Positions 35,435 to 45,098 are shown, counted from the first letter of the stretch. The stretch is DNA of 64,000 nucleotides from Candidatus Epulonipiscium fishelsonii (GCA_001983455.1 LJDB01000043.1:62001-126000), one strand, 5' to 3'. Program-made: numbers and translations. The notes: generated by a model not told the origin, from the sequence alone.

Positions 35435-36190
35435 ATGATAGTTGCTGGAAAAGTTGATAAGGGTAAGAAAAGAAGTAATAATCAAGATAATTTATTTATT
35501 TCCAATGAATGCATTGGCCCACTGCCAAATTTGTATATTATTGCAGATGGAATGGGTGGGCACAATGCTGGGGATACAGCAAGCAAACGTGCAATTGAAG
35601 AGTTTTGTTTATATGCTCAAACTAATTATAAATTACAAATTTCTAAACCAGAGGATATTATAAACTTTTTAAAAAGAGCTACTTCTCATACAAATTACAT
35701 TGTATATAATGAGGCAAGTAAAAATATAGAATTGCGGGGAATGGGGACTACATTAACAGTTGCTACAATAATAAAAAGCAAAATGTATATTGCACATGTA
35801 GGTGATTCAAGAATTTATTTTCTTAGTGAAAAAAATATTAAGCAAATTACGACAGACCATTCAATTGTGGCAGAAATGTCTAAGTCTTTAGGATTGCCTA
35901 TAGAAAGTTTTCAAAATCACCCTAATAAAAATGTGATAACACGTGCAATTGGTATTGATAACAAAATTAAAATAGATGTTATCTCTATTTCCATTAAATA
36001 TATAGAATATTTTTTAATGTGTTCGGATGGGCTAAATAATATGTTAAGTGATTCAACAATACATCATATAGTGTATAACAATAAAAATAGAATTGACCTT
36101 TTAATTGAAAGTTTAATTCAAGAAGCTAACAACAAAGGTGGGACAGATAACATAGCAGTTATCTTAGGAGAGGTGAACAAAAAATGTTGA
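35435..36190 (+). CDS. stp: PP2C-family Ser/Thr phosphatase
   Basis: The metal-dependent phosphatase partner of PknB (PrpC/Stp), which removes phosphates from the kinase and its targets. The 251-residue product has RSNNQDN (Asp metal ligand), ADGMGGHNAGDTAS (about 38-51), GMGTTLTVA, AHVGDSRIYF, TTDHSIV, MCSDGLNNML and GGTDNIAVIL, the full PP2C set. The start ATG 35435 is set by GAGGTGATTG; an earlier in-frame start lies inside rlmN's end. Its last seven bases overlap pknB. Confidence 0.96.
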   Translation: MIVAGKVDKGKKRSNNQDNLFISNECIGPLPNLYIIADGMGGHNAGDTASKRAIEEFCLYAQTNYKLQISKPEDIINFLKRATSHTNYIVYNEASKNIELRGMGTTLTVATIIKSKMYIAHVGDSRIYFLSEKNIKQITTDHSIVAEMSKSLGLPIESFQNHPNKNVITRAIGIDNKIKIDVISISIKYIEYFLMCSDGLNNMLSDSTIHHIVYNNKNRIDLLIESLIQEANNKGGTDNIAVILGEVNKKC

Positions 36191-38229
36191 CACCAGGAAT
36201 AATGCTTGGGCAACGATATGAAATTCTAGAAAAAATAGGTTCTGGTGGAATGTCTTTTGTATATAAAGCAAAATGTCATAAGCTACGTCGCTTTGTAGCG
36301 GTCAAAATTTTGAAGGAAGAATTGAGTCGGGATGAAGAATTTGTGAGAAAATTTAAAGCAGAAGCTCTTGCTGCAGCAAGTTTGTCCCATCCAAACATAG
36401 TAGGCGTTTTAGACGTTGGTAATGATCAGGGTTTTAACTATTTTGTTATGGAATATATTGAGGGAAAAACATTAAAAGAACTCATTTATTCAGAGGCTCC
36501 ACTTAGTGAAAACCAAGCTATAAACTATATCATTCAAATTCTAAGTGGACTAAAACATGCTCATAAAAAACAAATTATTCACCGTGATATAAAACCTCAA
36601 AATATCCTAGTAACATCAGATGAAATATTAAAGGTAACAGACTTTGGAATTGCAAGAGCAATGAGTTCAGATGGGTCTACAATTATTGCAAATAATAATG
36701 CAATTGGATCTGTACATTATTTTTCTCCAGAGCAAGCGAGAGGTGGATATGTAAATGAAACTAGTGATTTATATGCATGTGGTATTGTTTTATTTGAAAT
36801 GTTAACAAATAATCTACCTTTTGAAGCAGATTCATATATATCAGTCGCTTTGCAACATATAAATGAACCTATTCCAAAGCCTTCATCATTCCGCAACAAC
36901 ATTAATCCAGAGCTAGAGCAAATAATCTTAAAGGTTACTAATAAAAAGCAAGATAATCGATATCAAAAAGCTAGTGAAATGATTGCAGATTTGCAAAAGT
37001 TAATTAATACATCCCATTATAATTTTATTAACGCAGATACTGCACTTGAGACGAAAATATTAACAAATGGTGAAAACAAAATGATACAGAAAAATATTAG
37101 CAAAAATAGACATTCTGATGATCTCCCTATTATATATAAATTTTTGGTAGCTCTTTCTGGAATAGTTTTTGCTATTGCATTATTAACTTTTGGGGCATTT
37201 TGGATATTTGTAAAAAATGCTGCACCCCCATTGCCAAAGCTTGTAACTGTTCCAAATATACAGGGAAAAACTGTTGCAGAAGCATCTGTATTAGCTGCGG
37301 AAAAAAATTTAATTGTAAGGGAAGTTGGTCAACAAGAAAGTATCGATACGGAAAGTGGTACTATTCTTGCTCAAACTCCCAGGCCAAATGAAGTTATAAA
37401 TGAAAACCAGTTAATTGAGGTTATTACCGCTATTGAAAGAGAAGTTGAATTAATTGAATTACCTGATATAGTTGGGATGACTAGTGCGGATGCACAGCGT
37501 CTGCTTGAAAAAGAAGGATTTATTATAAAAATCACTAGGAAATCAAGCAACGTAATAGAACTAGGAAAAGTAATTAAACAAACTCCAAAAGCTGATACCG
37601 AACTTGAAAAAGGTGAGCTAATTACATTAGAAGTAAGTTCTGGGCCAGACATAAATTTTATTGAAGTACCTAATTTATATGGTCAAACTATTCAACAGGC
37701 ACAAACTAATTTGAGAAATGTGGGATTAACACTAGGGTCTACATTAGAAAGTTATAGTGATACAATGGAAGAAGGAAAAATAATAGCACAGGGAGTTCAA
37801 CCTGAAAGAGGCGTTGAAAAAGGCAGTGCTATTGATGTTACAGTCAGCTTGGGAAAAGAAGTCATATCAATAGAAGATGAAATTTTTAACTTTAATATGG
37901 ATGATTTAAGTCAAATGGAATATGAACAAGATTTTATTGAAGGAGAAGAATTTTTTGATATAGATTATTCAATGACGGATGAACCCGATATTTTAGTCAC
38001 TAAGCCATATAACATTATGCTCCCGCAAGAATTGTCAAATAATAACAATAAAGATGCTTTTCATGTAATCATAATGTTTCAAAATATAGAAGAAGAAATT
38101 ACTTTGTTTGATAAAGTATTAAAGAAAGAACAATTTCCATATCCAGTAAATTTAACTGCAAGTGGCAAAGGAAATTTAATTGTATACTTTGATGCAAAGG
38201 CATGGTGGAATGACCCGTTTAGTTTTTAA
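36184..38229 (+). CDS. pknB: PASTA-domain Ser/Thr protein kinase PknB/PrkC
   Basis: A membrane eukaryotic-type kinase sensing muropeptides or lipid II and controlling growth, division or spore germination. In order: a kinase domain with GSGGMSFVY, Lys41, HRDIKPQN (133-140), DFG and GSVHYFSPEQ; a membrane segment at about 316-343; three PASTA repeats at about 350-415, 418-488 and 489-556; and a C-terminal part (about 557-681) with an acidic linker and a small extra domain ending in AWWNDPFSF. The start overlaps stp. The extra C-terminal domain is more than in Bacillus PrkC and is not one I can name. Confidence 0.95.
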   Translation: MLTPGIMLGQRYEILEKIGSGGMSFVYKAKCHKLRRFVAVKILKEELSRDEEFVRKFKAEALAAASLSHPNIVGVLDVGNDQGFNYFVMEYIEGKTLKELIYSEAPLSENQAINYIIQILSGLKHAHKKQIIHRDIKPQNILVTSDEILKVTDFGIARAMSSDGSTIIANNNAIGSVHYFSPEQARGGYVNETSDLYACGIVLFEMLTNNLPFEADSYISVALQHINEPIPKPSSFRNNINPELEQIILKVTNKKQDNRYQKASEMIADLQKLINTSHYNFINADTALETKILTNGENKMIQKNISKNRHSDDLPIIYKFLVALSGIVFAIALLTFGAFWIFVKNAAPPLPKLVTVPNIQGKTVAEASVLAAEKNLIVREVGQQESIDTESGTILAQTPRPNEVINENQLIEVITAIEREVELIELPDIVGMTSADAQRLLEKEGFIIKITRKSSNVIELGKVIKQTPKADTELEKGELITLEVSSGPDINFIEVPNLYGQTIQQAQTNLRNVGLTLGSTLESYSDTMEEGKIIAQGVQPERGVEKGSAIDVTVSLGKEVISIEDEIFNFNMDDLSQMEYEQDFIEGEEFFDIDYSMTDEPDILVTKPYNIMLPQELSNNNNKDAFHVIIMFQNIEEEITLFDKVLKKEQFPYPVNLTASGKGNLIVYFDAKAWWNDPFSF

Positions 38230-38254
38230 AAAAATTTTTTGAAAAAGGTGAAAG

Positions 38255-39169
38255 ATGGTAAAAGGAAAAATTATTAAAGGTATAGCAGGATTTTATTACG
38301 TTCAAACGGATGATAAAATTTACGAATGTAAAGCAAGAGGCAAATTCAGAAAAGATCAACTTACTCCTCTTGTTGGAGACTACGTAGAAATTAAGACTAC
38401 TAATTATGATGGAAGTGCAAAAAATGACTTTTTACAAGGTAGCATAGAGAACATACTAGAGAGAACAAGTAAACTAATTAGGCCTCCTGTGGCAAATGTT
38501 GATCAAGGTCTAATCGTATTTTCTGTTTCATATCCTAAACTACATGTAGATTTACTAGACAAGTTTTTGATAATAATGGAAAAAGAAAAAATAGATGCAC
38601 ATATTATTCTCAATAAAATAGATGAAAAAAATACAGTAGACTACAAAACGTTGATAAGAACTTATTCTTCAGCAGGATATAATATAGTAGACATATCCGC
38701 AATACAAAATATTAATCTTGATAAAATAAGATTTTTATTAAGGAATAAAACTTCATTTTTTGCTGGACCATCAGGTGTAGGAAAATCCACTATACTAAAT
38801 CAAGTCCAACAAAATCTAGTTTTAGAAACAGGCGTTGTAAGTGAAAAAATTAAGCGTGGAAAACACACAACAAGAAACGTTGAGTTAATGCCTTTGCTTG
38901 AAGGTGGATATGTAGTTGATACTCCAGGATTTACTTCATTACAACTAGACGATATAGATTGCGATGATTTAAAATATTATTTTAGGGAGTTTACTAAGTA
39001 TGAAGGTAAATGTAAATTTGTAGGGTGCAACCATATCAATGAACCTAAATGTGTAATAAAACAGTTACTGCAAGATAATAGGATTTCCAAATCAAGATAC
39101 GAAAGTTATGTAAGTTATTTCGATCAACTAAAAAACACTAAGAAAATACCAAGCAAAATAAGAAGCTAG
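38255..39169 (+). CDS. rsgA: Ribosome small-subunit GTPase RsgA
   Basis: A circularly permuted GTPase that checks late 30S assembly. The 304-residue product has an N-terminal OB fold, then NKID (G4) before GPSGVGKSTILNQV (G1, about residues 170-183), TTRNVELMPL (G2), DTPGFTSLQL (G3) and a C-terminal zinc site CKFVGCNHINEPKC. It is the last gene of the operon and ends at a terminator overlapping its stop codon. Confidence 0.97.
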   Translation: MVKGKIIKGIAGFYYVQTDDKIYECKARGKFRKDQLTPLVGDYVEIKTTNYDGSAKNDFLQGSIENILERTSKLIRPPVANVDQGLIVFSVSYPKLHVDLLDKFLIIMEKEKIDAHIILNKIDEKNTVDYKTLIRTYSSAGYNIVDISAIQNINLDKIRFLLRNKTSFFAGPSGVGKSTILNQVQQNLVLETGVVSEKIKRGKHTTRNVELMPLLEGGYVVDTPGFTSLQLDDIDCDDLKYYFREFTKYEGKCKFVGCNHINEPKCVIKQLLQDNRISKSRYESYVSYFDQLKNTKKIPSKIRS

Positions 39170-39190
39170 ACTTTTGTCTGGCTTCTTGTT
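39160..39190 (+). terminator. Intrinsic terminator after rsgA
   Basis: AAGAAGC and AGAC pair with GTCT and GCTTCTT around TTTT with one mismatch; the 5' arm includes the rsgA stop codon. Confidence 0.8.
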
Positions 39191-39237
39191 ATTCGTGATA
39201 AGGGAAAAAGCGTTTTGAGCTTTTTCTCTTATTTTTA
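39191..39237. repeat. Dispersed palindromic repeat (copy c)
   Basis: TTCGTGATAA flank; ATAAGGGAAAAAGC pairs with GCTTTTTCTCTTAT (one G-U) around GTTTTGA, then TTTTT. It lies between convergent rsgA and sigH and is nearly identical to copy e2 at 46.17 kb. Confidence 0.9.
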
Positions 39238-39246
39238 GATAAAAAA

Positions 39247-39861
39247 TCAAATAACTTTTCCAATCTTAACTTCAATTAATTTTCTTTTAATACGTTGAAG
39301 AGCATTGTCTATACTTTTTGGTGTTTTTTTCATCAACAAAGCAATTTCATGATAACTTTTGCCTTTTATATGTAATATTGCTACATCTAACTCAAATTTG
39401 CTAAGAACACTTTTCATATATTCAATTAATCTTTCCAGGTTTTCTTGACTAATAACTAATTCTTCTGGTGTTAATCCAGCATCTTTTTTTATTATATCCA
39501 TCAAGGTTATATTTTCGTCTTCTTGATTTACAATTTGCTGATCTAAAGATATGCTGTTGTTTAAAGGCATATGTTTTTTCCTAGTTGCAGTTTTAAATGC
39601 AGTATTCATGTGACTTGTTATACAAATATTTGCAAAATTTTTAAAGTCTGCTTCTCTATCTGGATCATATTCGCAAATTGCTTTAAATAAGCCAATCGTT
39701 CCTTCTTGCACCAAATCCTCTATTTCTGTGCCAACAATATAACTATTTTTAATTCGTTTTCTTATATAATTTTTATACCGTTGAATTAAAACTTCTATTG
39801 CATCTGGATTTTTTTCCCTATAACATTTAATAAGTTCCTCGTCAGTCAATTCTTCTAGCAC
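39247..39861 (-). CDS. sigH: RNA polymerase sigma factor sigma-H (Spo0H)
   Basis: A sigma-70 family factor active at the onset of sporulation. The 204-residue product has region 2 (TEIEDLVQEGTIGLFKAICEYDPDREADFKNFANICITSHMNTA, about residues 45-88) and region 4 (KFELDVAILHIKGKSYHEIALLMKKTPKSIDNALQRIKRKL). SigH of Clostridia has this length and sits downstream of rlmB as here. The start is GTG 39861, seven bases after AGGAGG. Confidence 0.95.
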   Translation of the reverse strand: MLEELTDEELIKCYREKNPDAIEVLIQRYKNYIRKRIKNSYIVGTEIEDLVQEGTIGLFKAICEYDPDREADFKNFANICITSHMNTAFKTATRKKHMPLNNSISLDQQIVNQEDENITLMDIIKKDAGLTPEELVISQENLERLIEYMKSVLSKFELDVAILHIKGKSYHEIALLMKKTPKSIDNALQRIKRKLIEVKIGKVI

Positions 39862-39930
39862 AACATATCCTCCTTTTTATCAAAAATAGACAAGAATTCA
39901 CCCACCTTTGTAATATATCGGCGAGAAATT

Positions 39931-39975
39931 GTTCATGATAATAAGAAAAGGACAAAAGTCTTTTCTTATTATTTT
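39931..39975. repeat. Dispersed palindromic repeat (copy d)
   Basis: TTCATGATAA flank; ATAATAAGAAAAG (39938-39950) pairs perfectly with CTTTTCTTATTAT (39960-39972) around a nine-base loop, then TTTT. It lies between rlmB and sigH on the minus strand. Confidence 0.85.
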
Positions 39976-40043
39976 TAAACTTTAATCTATATAATTATTA
40001 TATAATGTATTCAATGACATTATACAACACATTATGATTTTTA

Positions 40044-41219
40044 TTAAAATTTTGTCTGTCTTACAACTTCATAACAAACAATTGCACATGCTACTGATGC
40101 ATTTAAGGACGCAATTTGTCCATACATCGGAATGCAAACATTAAAATCACACTTAGATTTTATGTTTGGTGAAACTCCACTACCTTCATTTCCAATTACG
40201 ACAGCAATTGCCCCTTTTAAATTAGTTTTATATAGAGGTTTTCCGTCCATATCAGCACAAGCCACCCAAACGTTTGCTTTTTTCAATTGGTCTATAGTTT
40301 GTGCAATATTTGTTACTCTTGCAATTTTCATATATTCAATTGCTCCTGCTGAAGCTTTTGAAACGGTTGAAGTAAGTCCAACTGCTCTGTGTTTTGGAAT
40401 AATTATCCCATGTGCACCTGCATTGTGAGCTGTTCTAATTATAGCCCCTAAATTATGTGGGTCTTGAATACCATCAAGAATTATTATAAATGGATCTTGT
40501 TTTTTTTGTCTAGCCTCATCCATAATATCTTGTACACTTGAATATTCATGGGTTGCAACATAAGCTACTACGCCTTGATGTTTCCCTTCGTTTGATAGTT
40601 CATCCAATTTTGTTCTTTCTACTTCTTGAATTACTATGTCTTTTCGTTTTGCCATGCCCAAAATTTTTATTATTGAGCCTTCATTTTGGCCCCTTAAAGT
40701 AAAGATTTTTTCTATAGTACGATTTCCTTTAAGAGCTTCCATTACAGAATTTCTTCCATATATAATGTGCTCCATATTTTCTTCTTGTATATCAGAAGCA
40801 TTTAAGTTAGCATTTTCTTCATAAACTTCTTCAGAGTTTAGAGACTTATAATTTTCTGCATGCTTATTTCTTCCATAACCCAGCCTATCATTCCTTCTAA
40901 AACTCGGTTTTTCATTTTTTCTATAGTGTGGTTTATTATCTTGAGAGTAAGTTGACCCTTCACTGTTTCTATATTGTGATTTACTACCTTTAGGGTAAGA
41001 AGAACTTGCACTTTTTCTATAGTGTGGCTTATCATCTTGATTAGAACTGAAACTTTCACTGTTTCTATTGGTTGGTTTACTGCTATGATTAAATTTACTA
41101 TTTTTTTTATAGCTTGGTTTATCATCTTGATTAGAACTTTGTCGATCATCTTTCCTATAACCACTATAACTAGGTCTACTATCTTTTTTATAATTTGATT
41201 TAAAATTACTGTTTTTCAT
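40044..41219 (-). CDS. rlmB: 23S rRNA Gm2251 methyltransferase with long basic N-terminus
   Basis: A SpoU/TrmH-family 2'-O-methyltransferase. Residues about 148-391 form the enzyme: an L30e-like domain (HIIYGRNSVMEALKGNRTI) and the knotted domain with LDGIQDPHNLGAIIRTA, VIGNEGSGVSP and IPMYGQIASLNASVACAI. Residues 1-147 are a low-complexity extension rich in Ser, Lys, Asn, Tyr and Arg, with repeats of the DDKPHYRK type. Most RlmB proteins are about 245-250 residues, so this extension is unusual. ATG 41219 overlaps the mrnC end by 14 bases. Confidence 0.95.
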   Translation of the reverse strand: MKNSNFKSNYKKDSRPSYSGYRKDDRQSSNQDDKPSYKKNSKFNHSSKPTNRNSESFSSNQDDKPHYRKSASSSYPKGSKSQYRNSEGSTYSQDNKPHYRKNEKPSFRRNDRLGYGRNKHAENYKSLNSEEVYEENANLNASDIQEENMEHIIYGRNSVMEALKGNRTIEKIFTLRGQNEGSIIKILGMAKRKDIVIQEVERTKLDELSNEGKHQGVVAYVATHEYSSVQDIMDEARQKKQDPFIIILDGIQDPHNLGAIIRTAHNAGAHGIIIPKHRAVGLTSTVSKASAGAIEYMKIARVTNIAQTIDQLKKANVWVACADMDGKPLYKTNLKGAIAVVIGNEGSGVSPNIKSKCDFNVCIPMYGQIASLNASVACAIVCYEVVRQTKF

Positions 41220-41643
41220 TTTTTATCCCTTCTAATTCTTCAATTCCTATTCTCACTAGCTCTTTAATACGCTCTATATTTCCTTGCAGATATAAGTATC
41301 CAATTAGGGCCTCTACTCCTGTTGCCAATCTATAAGTGCGAATATCTGCGTTTTTTGGTGCAGACACACTTTTGGCATTACGTCCTCTTTTCAAAACAGC
41401 AAGTTCTTCTTCATTTAATAAATTCTCAATTGCATAGTAAATCTTTGCTTGGCCATCTGCACAAACAAAATTTTTTGAAGCTTTATGCAACTTATTTACA
41501 GGCATATTTCCTTTTTCTAAGACATATGTTCTAATAAAAATTTCATACACTCCATCTCCAATATAAGCAAGAGCCAAAGGAGAATAATCCCTTGCTCTAA
41601 CTTTATCATTTGATGAAGCATTCAAAACATTGCTTGCTATCAT
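41206..41643 (-). CDS. mrnC: Mini-ribonuclease III
   Basis: An RNase III catalytic domain without a dsRNA-binding domain, which matures 23S rRNA in Firmicutes. The 145-residue product has SPLALAYIGDGVYEIFIRTYVL (about residues 21-42) with the catalytic Asp, RGRNAK and the second acidic motif in TGVEALIGYLYL. It starts nine bases after cysS and overlaps rlmB, the conserved cysS-mrnC-rlmB order. Confidence 0.96.
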   Translation of the reverse strand: MIASNVLNASSNDKVRARDYSPLALAYIGDGVYEIFIRTYVLEKGNMPVNKLHKASKNFVCADGQAKIYYAIENLLNEEELAVLKRGRNAKSVSAPKNADIRTYRLATGVEALIGYLYLQGNIERIKELVRIGIEELEGIKNEKQ

Positions 41644-41651
41644 CTTGTACC

Positions 41652-43079
41652 TTACACACGTTTATAGTGTACGCCTTCTCTAGTATCTTTTATTTCTACT
41701 CCTAAGCTTGCTAAATAATTTCTTATTTCATCTGCTTTAGCAAAATCCTTTGCTTTTTTAGCAAGTTTTCGTTCCTCAATTGATTTCTCAATTTCTTCAT
41801 TCGTAATACTATCATGAGCATTACCAGTTTTTTCATAAATTAAACCTAAAATGTCAATTAATTTATTTAATTTTTGCAAAATCGACTTTAAATTAGCTTT
41901 ATTGCTCTGTTTTTCTCCCTTATTTTTGACTTTAAGCTCGAAATTTGCAAATTTCACTAGTTCAAATATTGCCCCCATCGCTTCAGCTGTATTAAAATCA
42001 TTTTCCATAGCTTTATGGAAATCTTTTTCATACACTTCAAGCTGATCAAGCACTCTTTCATCACAAGTACCTTCATCTTTTATATTTTTTATTGCAAACT
42101 CTAGAGAATCAATACAATTTTTAATTTTATCCAGTCCGTTCTTACTAGCTTCCATCAGATCACCACTGAAATTTAGCGGACTTCTATAGTGTGCAGAGGC
42201 AAGCATAAAAAATCTTACAACATCATAACCATAAGCTTCGCCAACATCTCTTAACGTTTTGAAGTTTCCTAGTGATTTCGACATTTTTTGATTATCTATA
42301 TTCAAAAAACTATTGTGCATCCAATAATTAGAAAATGGTACACCATTTACTGCTTCACTTTGTGCAATCTCATTTTCATGATGTGGAAATACTAAATCTT
42401 CTCCTCCTGCATGAATATCAATTGTTTTTCCTAGATATTTTTTGCTCATAGCTGAACATTCAATGTGCCACCCTGGACGGCCTTGTCCCCAAGGACTTTC
42501 CCAATAAGGTTCTCCTTCTTTTTTTGGTTTCCACAACACAAAATCAAAGGGATTTCTTTTAACCTCAGCAACTTCAATTCTTGCTCCTGCTTCCAATTCT
42601 TCTAGGACTTTTTTTGACAACTTTCCGTATCCGTCAAAAGCATTTGTACTAAAGTAAACGGTTCCATCAACTTCATACGCAAATCCTTTTTCGATTAGTT
42701 GTTCTATCATCTCTATAATTTCAGGCATTTCTTCCGTAACACGTGGATTGCAAGTAGCAGGATTAACATTAAGGTTTTTTGCATCTGCCAATGTTTCCTT
42801 AATATAAAAGTCCACTATCTCTCCAGTGCTCTTTCCTTCTTCATTTGCCTTCTTAATTATTTTGTCATCCACATCAGTAAAGTTTTGCACATAGTTTACA
42901 TCGTACCCAGTTGCCTCAAAATACCTACGCACAACATCAAAAAATATATATGGTCGTGCATTCCCAATGTGAATTAAATTGTAAACCGTAGGACCACATA
43001 CATACATTTTCACTTTGTTCGGTTCAATAGGCACAAATTCCTCTTTCTGTTTTGTCAACGTATTATAAATTTTAATCAT
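41652..43079 (-). CDS. cysS: Cysteinyl-tRNA synthetase
   Basis: A class I aminoacyl-tRNA synthetase. The 475-residue product has the HIGH motif as IHIGNARPY with the zinc Cys just before ([10 protein letters not shown]), a second zinc cluster at WHIECSAMS and [10 protein letters not shown], and KMSKSLGN (about residue 270). The C-terminal anticodon-binding domain is complete. No T-box is visible because the gene is internal; it overlaps ispF by four bases. Confidence 0.97.
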   Translation of the reverse strand: MIKIYNTLTKQKEEFVPIEPNKVKMYVCGPTVYNLIHIGNARPYIFFDVVRRYFEATGYDVNYVQNFTDVDDKIIKKANEEGKSTGEIVDFYIKETLADAKNLNVNPATCNPRVTEEMPEIIEMIEQLIEKGFAYEVDGTVYFSTNAFDGYGKLSKKVLEELEAGARIEVAEVKRNPFDFVLWKPKKEGEPYWESPWGQGRPGWHIECSAMSKKYLGKTIDIHAGGEDLVFPHHENEIAQSEAVNGVPFSNYWMHNSFLNIDNQKMSKSLGNFKTLRDVGEAYGYDVVRFFMLASAHYRSPLNFSGDLMEASKNGLDKIKNCIDSLEFAIKNIKDEGTCDERVLDQLEVYEKDFHKAMENDFNTAEAMGAIFELVKFANFELKVKNKGEKQSNKANLKSILQKLNKLIDILGLIYEKTGNAHDSITNEEIEKSIEERKLAKKAKDFAKADEIRNYLASLGVEIKDTREGVHYKRV

Positions 43080-43555
43080 ATCTCTATCCTTTCTAGTAAT
43101 GTTATTGCGTACGAAGAAATTCCCTCTCCGCTTCCTGTAAATCCTAGTCCTTCTTCTGTAGTAGCTTTTATATTTATTTGATTAACTTCTAGCTTTAAAG
43201 TTCTAGCTATATTTTCTCTCATCGTATTAATATATGGTAATAGCTTGGGCTTTTGTGCAACTATAGTCGAGTCAATATTGCTTATGCTAAAATGGTTGTC
43301 CTTTAATAGTATTCCCACATTCTCTAGTAACTTTAAGCTTGATATACCTTTATATTTTTCATCAGTATCAGGAAAATGTGTGCCTATATCCCCAAGTCCA
43401 CTCGCTCCCAACAAAGCATCCATTATAGCATGCAACAAAACATCCGCATCGGAATGTCCAAGAAGTCCTTTTATATACTCTATTTTTACGCCTCCTAAAA
43501 TCAAGTCTCTATTTTCCACAAGTTTATGGACATCATATCCCATTCCTATTCTCAT
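43076..43555 (-). CDS. ispF: 2-C-methyl-D-erythritol 2,4-cyclodiphosphate synthase
   Basis: The fifth MEP pathway enzyme, a trimer that cyclises CDP-ME 2-phosphate. The 159-residue product starts [12 protein letters not shown] (metal Asp8 and His10) and contains [31 protein letters not shown] (about 34-64) and the C-terminal [17 protein letters not shown]. It complements dxr and ispG earlier in the window. It is first of the ispF-cysS-mrnC-rlmB run; ispD is not adjacent. Confidence 0.97.
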   Translation of the reverse strand: MRIGMGYDVHKLVENRDLILGGVKIEYIKGLLGHSDADVLLHAIMDALLGASGLGDIGTHFPDTDEKYKGISSLKLLENVGILLKDNHFSISNIDSTIVAQKPKLLPYINTMRENIARTLKLEVNQINIKATTEEGLGFTGSGEGISSYAITLLERIEI

Positions 43556-43608
43556 TACTATATCCTTCCTATTTTAAAATATTGCCACTTTTTTAATATA
43601 TTATATAT

Positions 43609-44079
43609 CTATTTATGGACTTTGCAAGTCATTTTATTGACTAGTATTTTAAAAATACAAACACTTTCTAACATCTTATCATCAAACTTCCATCCATCTT
43701 TTTTTGTACTTTGACTCATTATTTTTTGTAGGGCAAATTCTTTTTCTGTTTTGTCATTAACAAATGAAATCGCACCACTTCCAATTATGCTTTTAAAACT
43801 TGTAGAACATGAACAAGCCACTTCTGCAACATTTAATTTATTGCCAGTGTCCATTTCAAAACCAACATTCTCACTTTTTTCAATTAAACCTATTTTTCTG
43901 CCTTCCTTAGCTGTATGAAAATATAGTATGGTAGAATTATCACATACGGAATACCCAAAATTCATAGGCAAAATATACACTTCTCCTTCATCATAAAACC
44001 CTATTCTGCAACAGCTACACTCGTCTATAACTTTATAAATTTCTTCAATGTTTGTAACTTCTCTATCTTTTCTTCTCAT
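43609..44079 (-). CDS. NimA-like pyridoxamine 5'-phosphate oxidase family flavoprotein
   Basis: A split-barrel FMN-binding protein of 156 residues, like the NimA nitroimidazole reductase group. It begins MRRKDREVTNIEEIYKVIDE with CCRIGFYDEGEVYILPMNFGY, then LYFHTAKEGRKIGLIEKSENVGFEMD, the usual pattern of this group, and ends with CKVHK. Its electron donor and substrate are unknown; a nitroreductase lies nearby on the other strand but is not co-transcribed. Confidence 0.88.
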   Translation of the reverse strand: MRRKDREVTNIEEIYKVIDECSCCRIGFYDEGEVYILPMNFGYSVCDNSTILYFHTAKEGRKIGLIEKSENVGFEMDTGNKLNVAEVACSCSTSFKSIIGSGAISFVNDKTEKEFALQKIMSQSTKKDGWKFDDKMLESVCIFKILVNKMTCKVHK

Positions 44080-44120
44080 TTCATCCTCCTAAGATTAATT
44101 AATATATTTTTGAATATAAA

Positions 44121-44154
44121 AAAAAGACATATGTATTATAACACATGTCTTTTT
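44121..44154. terminator. Terminator upstream of the NimA-like gene
   Basis: AAAAAGACAT and TGT pair with ACA and ATGTCTTTTT with one bulged base. The stem is strong and has A/T tracts on both sides. Confidence 0.75.
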
Positions 44155-44170
44155 AGCATATACAACATAA

Positions 44171-44197
44171 AAAAAGATAGAGCATAACTCTACCTTT
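44171..44197 (-). terminator. Terminator for tRNA-Asp
   Basis: On the minus strand GGTAGAG and CTCTATC flank a five-base loop and are followed by T7. Confidence 0.85.
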
Positions 44198-44204
44198 TAC
44201 TTTA

Positions 44205-44278
44205 CGACCCAGAAGGGACTCGAACCCTCGACCCCCGCCGTGACAGGGCGGTGTGCTAACCAACTGTACCACTGGGCC
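44205..44278 (-). tRNA. tRNA-Asp (GTC)
   Basis: Minus strand GGCCCAG acceptor pairs with CTGGGTC, discriminator G. The anticodon loop in CCGCCCTGTCACGGCGG reads GTC. The T arm GAGGGTTCGAGTCCCTT is standard. CCA is not encoded. Confidence 0.96.
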
Positions 44279-44303
44279 AAATCTATTACCTTTTACTTTT
44301 TGA

Positions 44304-44332
44304 ATTTTATCACATTAACTCTAGCTTGTCAA
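44304..44332 (-). promoter_or_regulatory. Promoter for tRNA-Asp
   Basis: On the minus strand TTGACA (44332-44327), a 17-base spacer and TAAAAT (44309-44304). Confidence 0.85.
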
Positions 44333-44404
44333 CCCACTAAATTATTTTTTTGTTAATTTCTTTTGCATCGGGATTTATGTCTTATCAAAATTTATGCGGA
44401 AATA

Positions 44405-44433
44405 TTGCTTTTAGCTATAGATGACGATATAAT
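44405..44433 (+). promoter_or_regulatory. Promoter candidate for the nitroreductase
   Basis: TTGCTT (44405-44410), a 17-base spacer and TATAAT (44428-44433). Confidence 0.55.
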
Positions 44434-44533
44434 TGTTTTGGTATTTTATTATATATAACGCAGTATTTCAGATGTAAATACTTCAAAAGAACTATAGTAT
44501 TTGTGACTAAACTATTTTAAGGAGATGAAAAAA

Positions 44534-45040
44534 TTGACAGTAAAAGAAGCAATTAATAAAAGAAAAAGTATACGAAGCTTTACTCCACAACCAATTTCAA
44601 AAGAGACTTTAGATGAAGTTCTTGAGGCTGGACGAATGGCTCCATCCGCACGCAATTGTCAAGAATGGAAATTTATTGTATTTAATAATCAAGATAACGA
44701 AAAAAGTAGTGATATGTTAAAAGCCTGTTATGACCAATCTTGTGTACAACAAGCTCCAAATTTAATTGTTATATGTTCATCAACTGATTTAATGATGCCT
44801 TGCAACCAAAGTATAGGGACTGTAAGTTGTTCTATAGCAGGAGCATTTATGACGCTTTCGGCAACTGAAAATAATCTTGGTACTGTTTGGCTAGGCAGAT
44901 TTGATGCGGATAAAACAAAAGAGATACTAAATTTACCTGAAAATTGTGTTCCTGTTGCAATTTTAGCAATAGGACATCCTGCTGATGAAGGTCTTCCAAG
45001 GTCACGCAAGGAATTTTCAGAAGTAATAGAATACAGATAA
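44534..45040 (+). CDS. Nitroreductase family protein
   Basis: An FMN-dependent oxidoreductase of 168 residues. It has NKRKSIRSFTPQPISKETLDE (FMN phosphate-binding Arg residues), AGRMAPSARNCQEWKFIVF, GAFMTLSATENNLGTVWLGRF and an AILAIGHPADEG end typical of the family. Start TTG 44534 is preferred because the ATG at 44525 directly abuts AAGGAG. The natural substrate is unknown. Confidence 0.92.
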   Translation: MTVKEAINKRKSIRSFTPQPISKETLDEVLEAGRMAPSARNCQEWKFIVFNNQDNEKSSDMLKACYDQSCVQQAPNLIVICSSTDLMMPCNQSIGTVSCSIAGAFMTLSATENNLGTVWLGRFDADKTKEILNLPENCVPVAILAIGHPADEGLPRSRKEFSEVIEYR

Positions 45041-45074
45041 AAAATCAGACTATAGACAATCGTGTACGGTCTGT

Positions 45075-45098
45075 CCACCCGTTATATGGGTGGTTTTT
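45075..45098 (+). terminator. Terminator after the nitroreductase
   Basis: CCACCC (45075-45080), loop GTTATAT, GGGTGG (45088-45093), then T5. An identical hairpin lies at 46091-46109. Confidence 0.85.
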
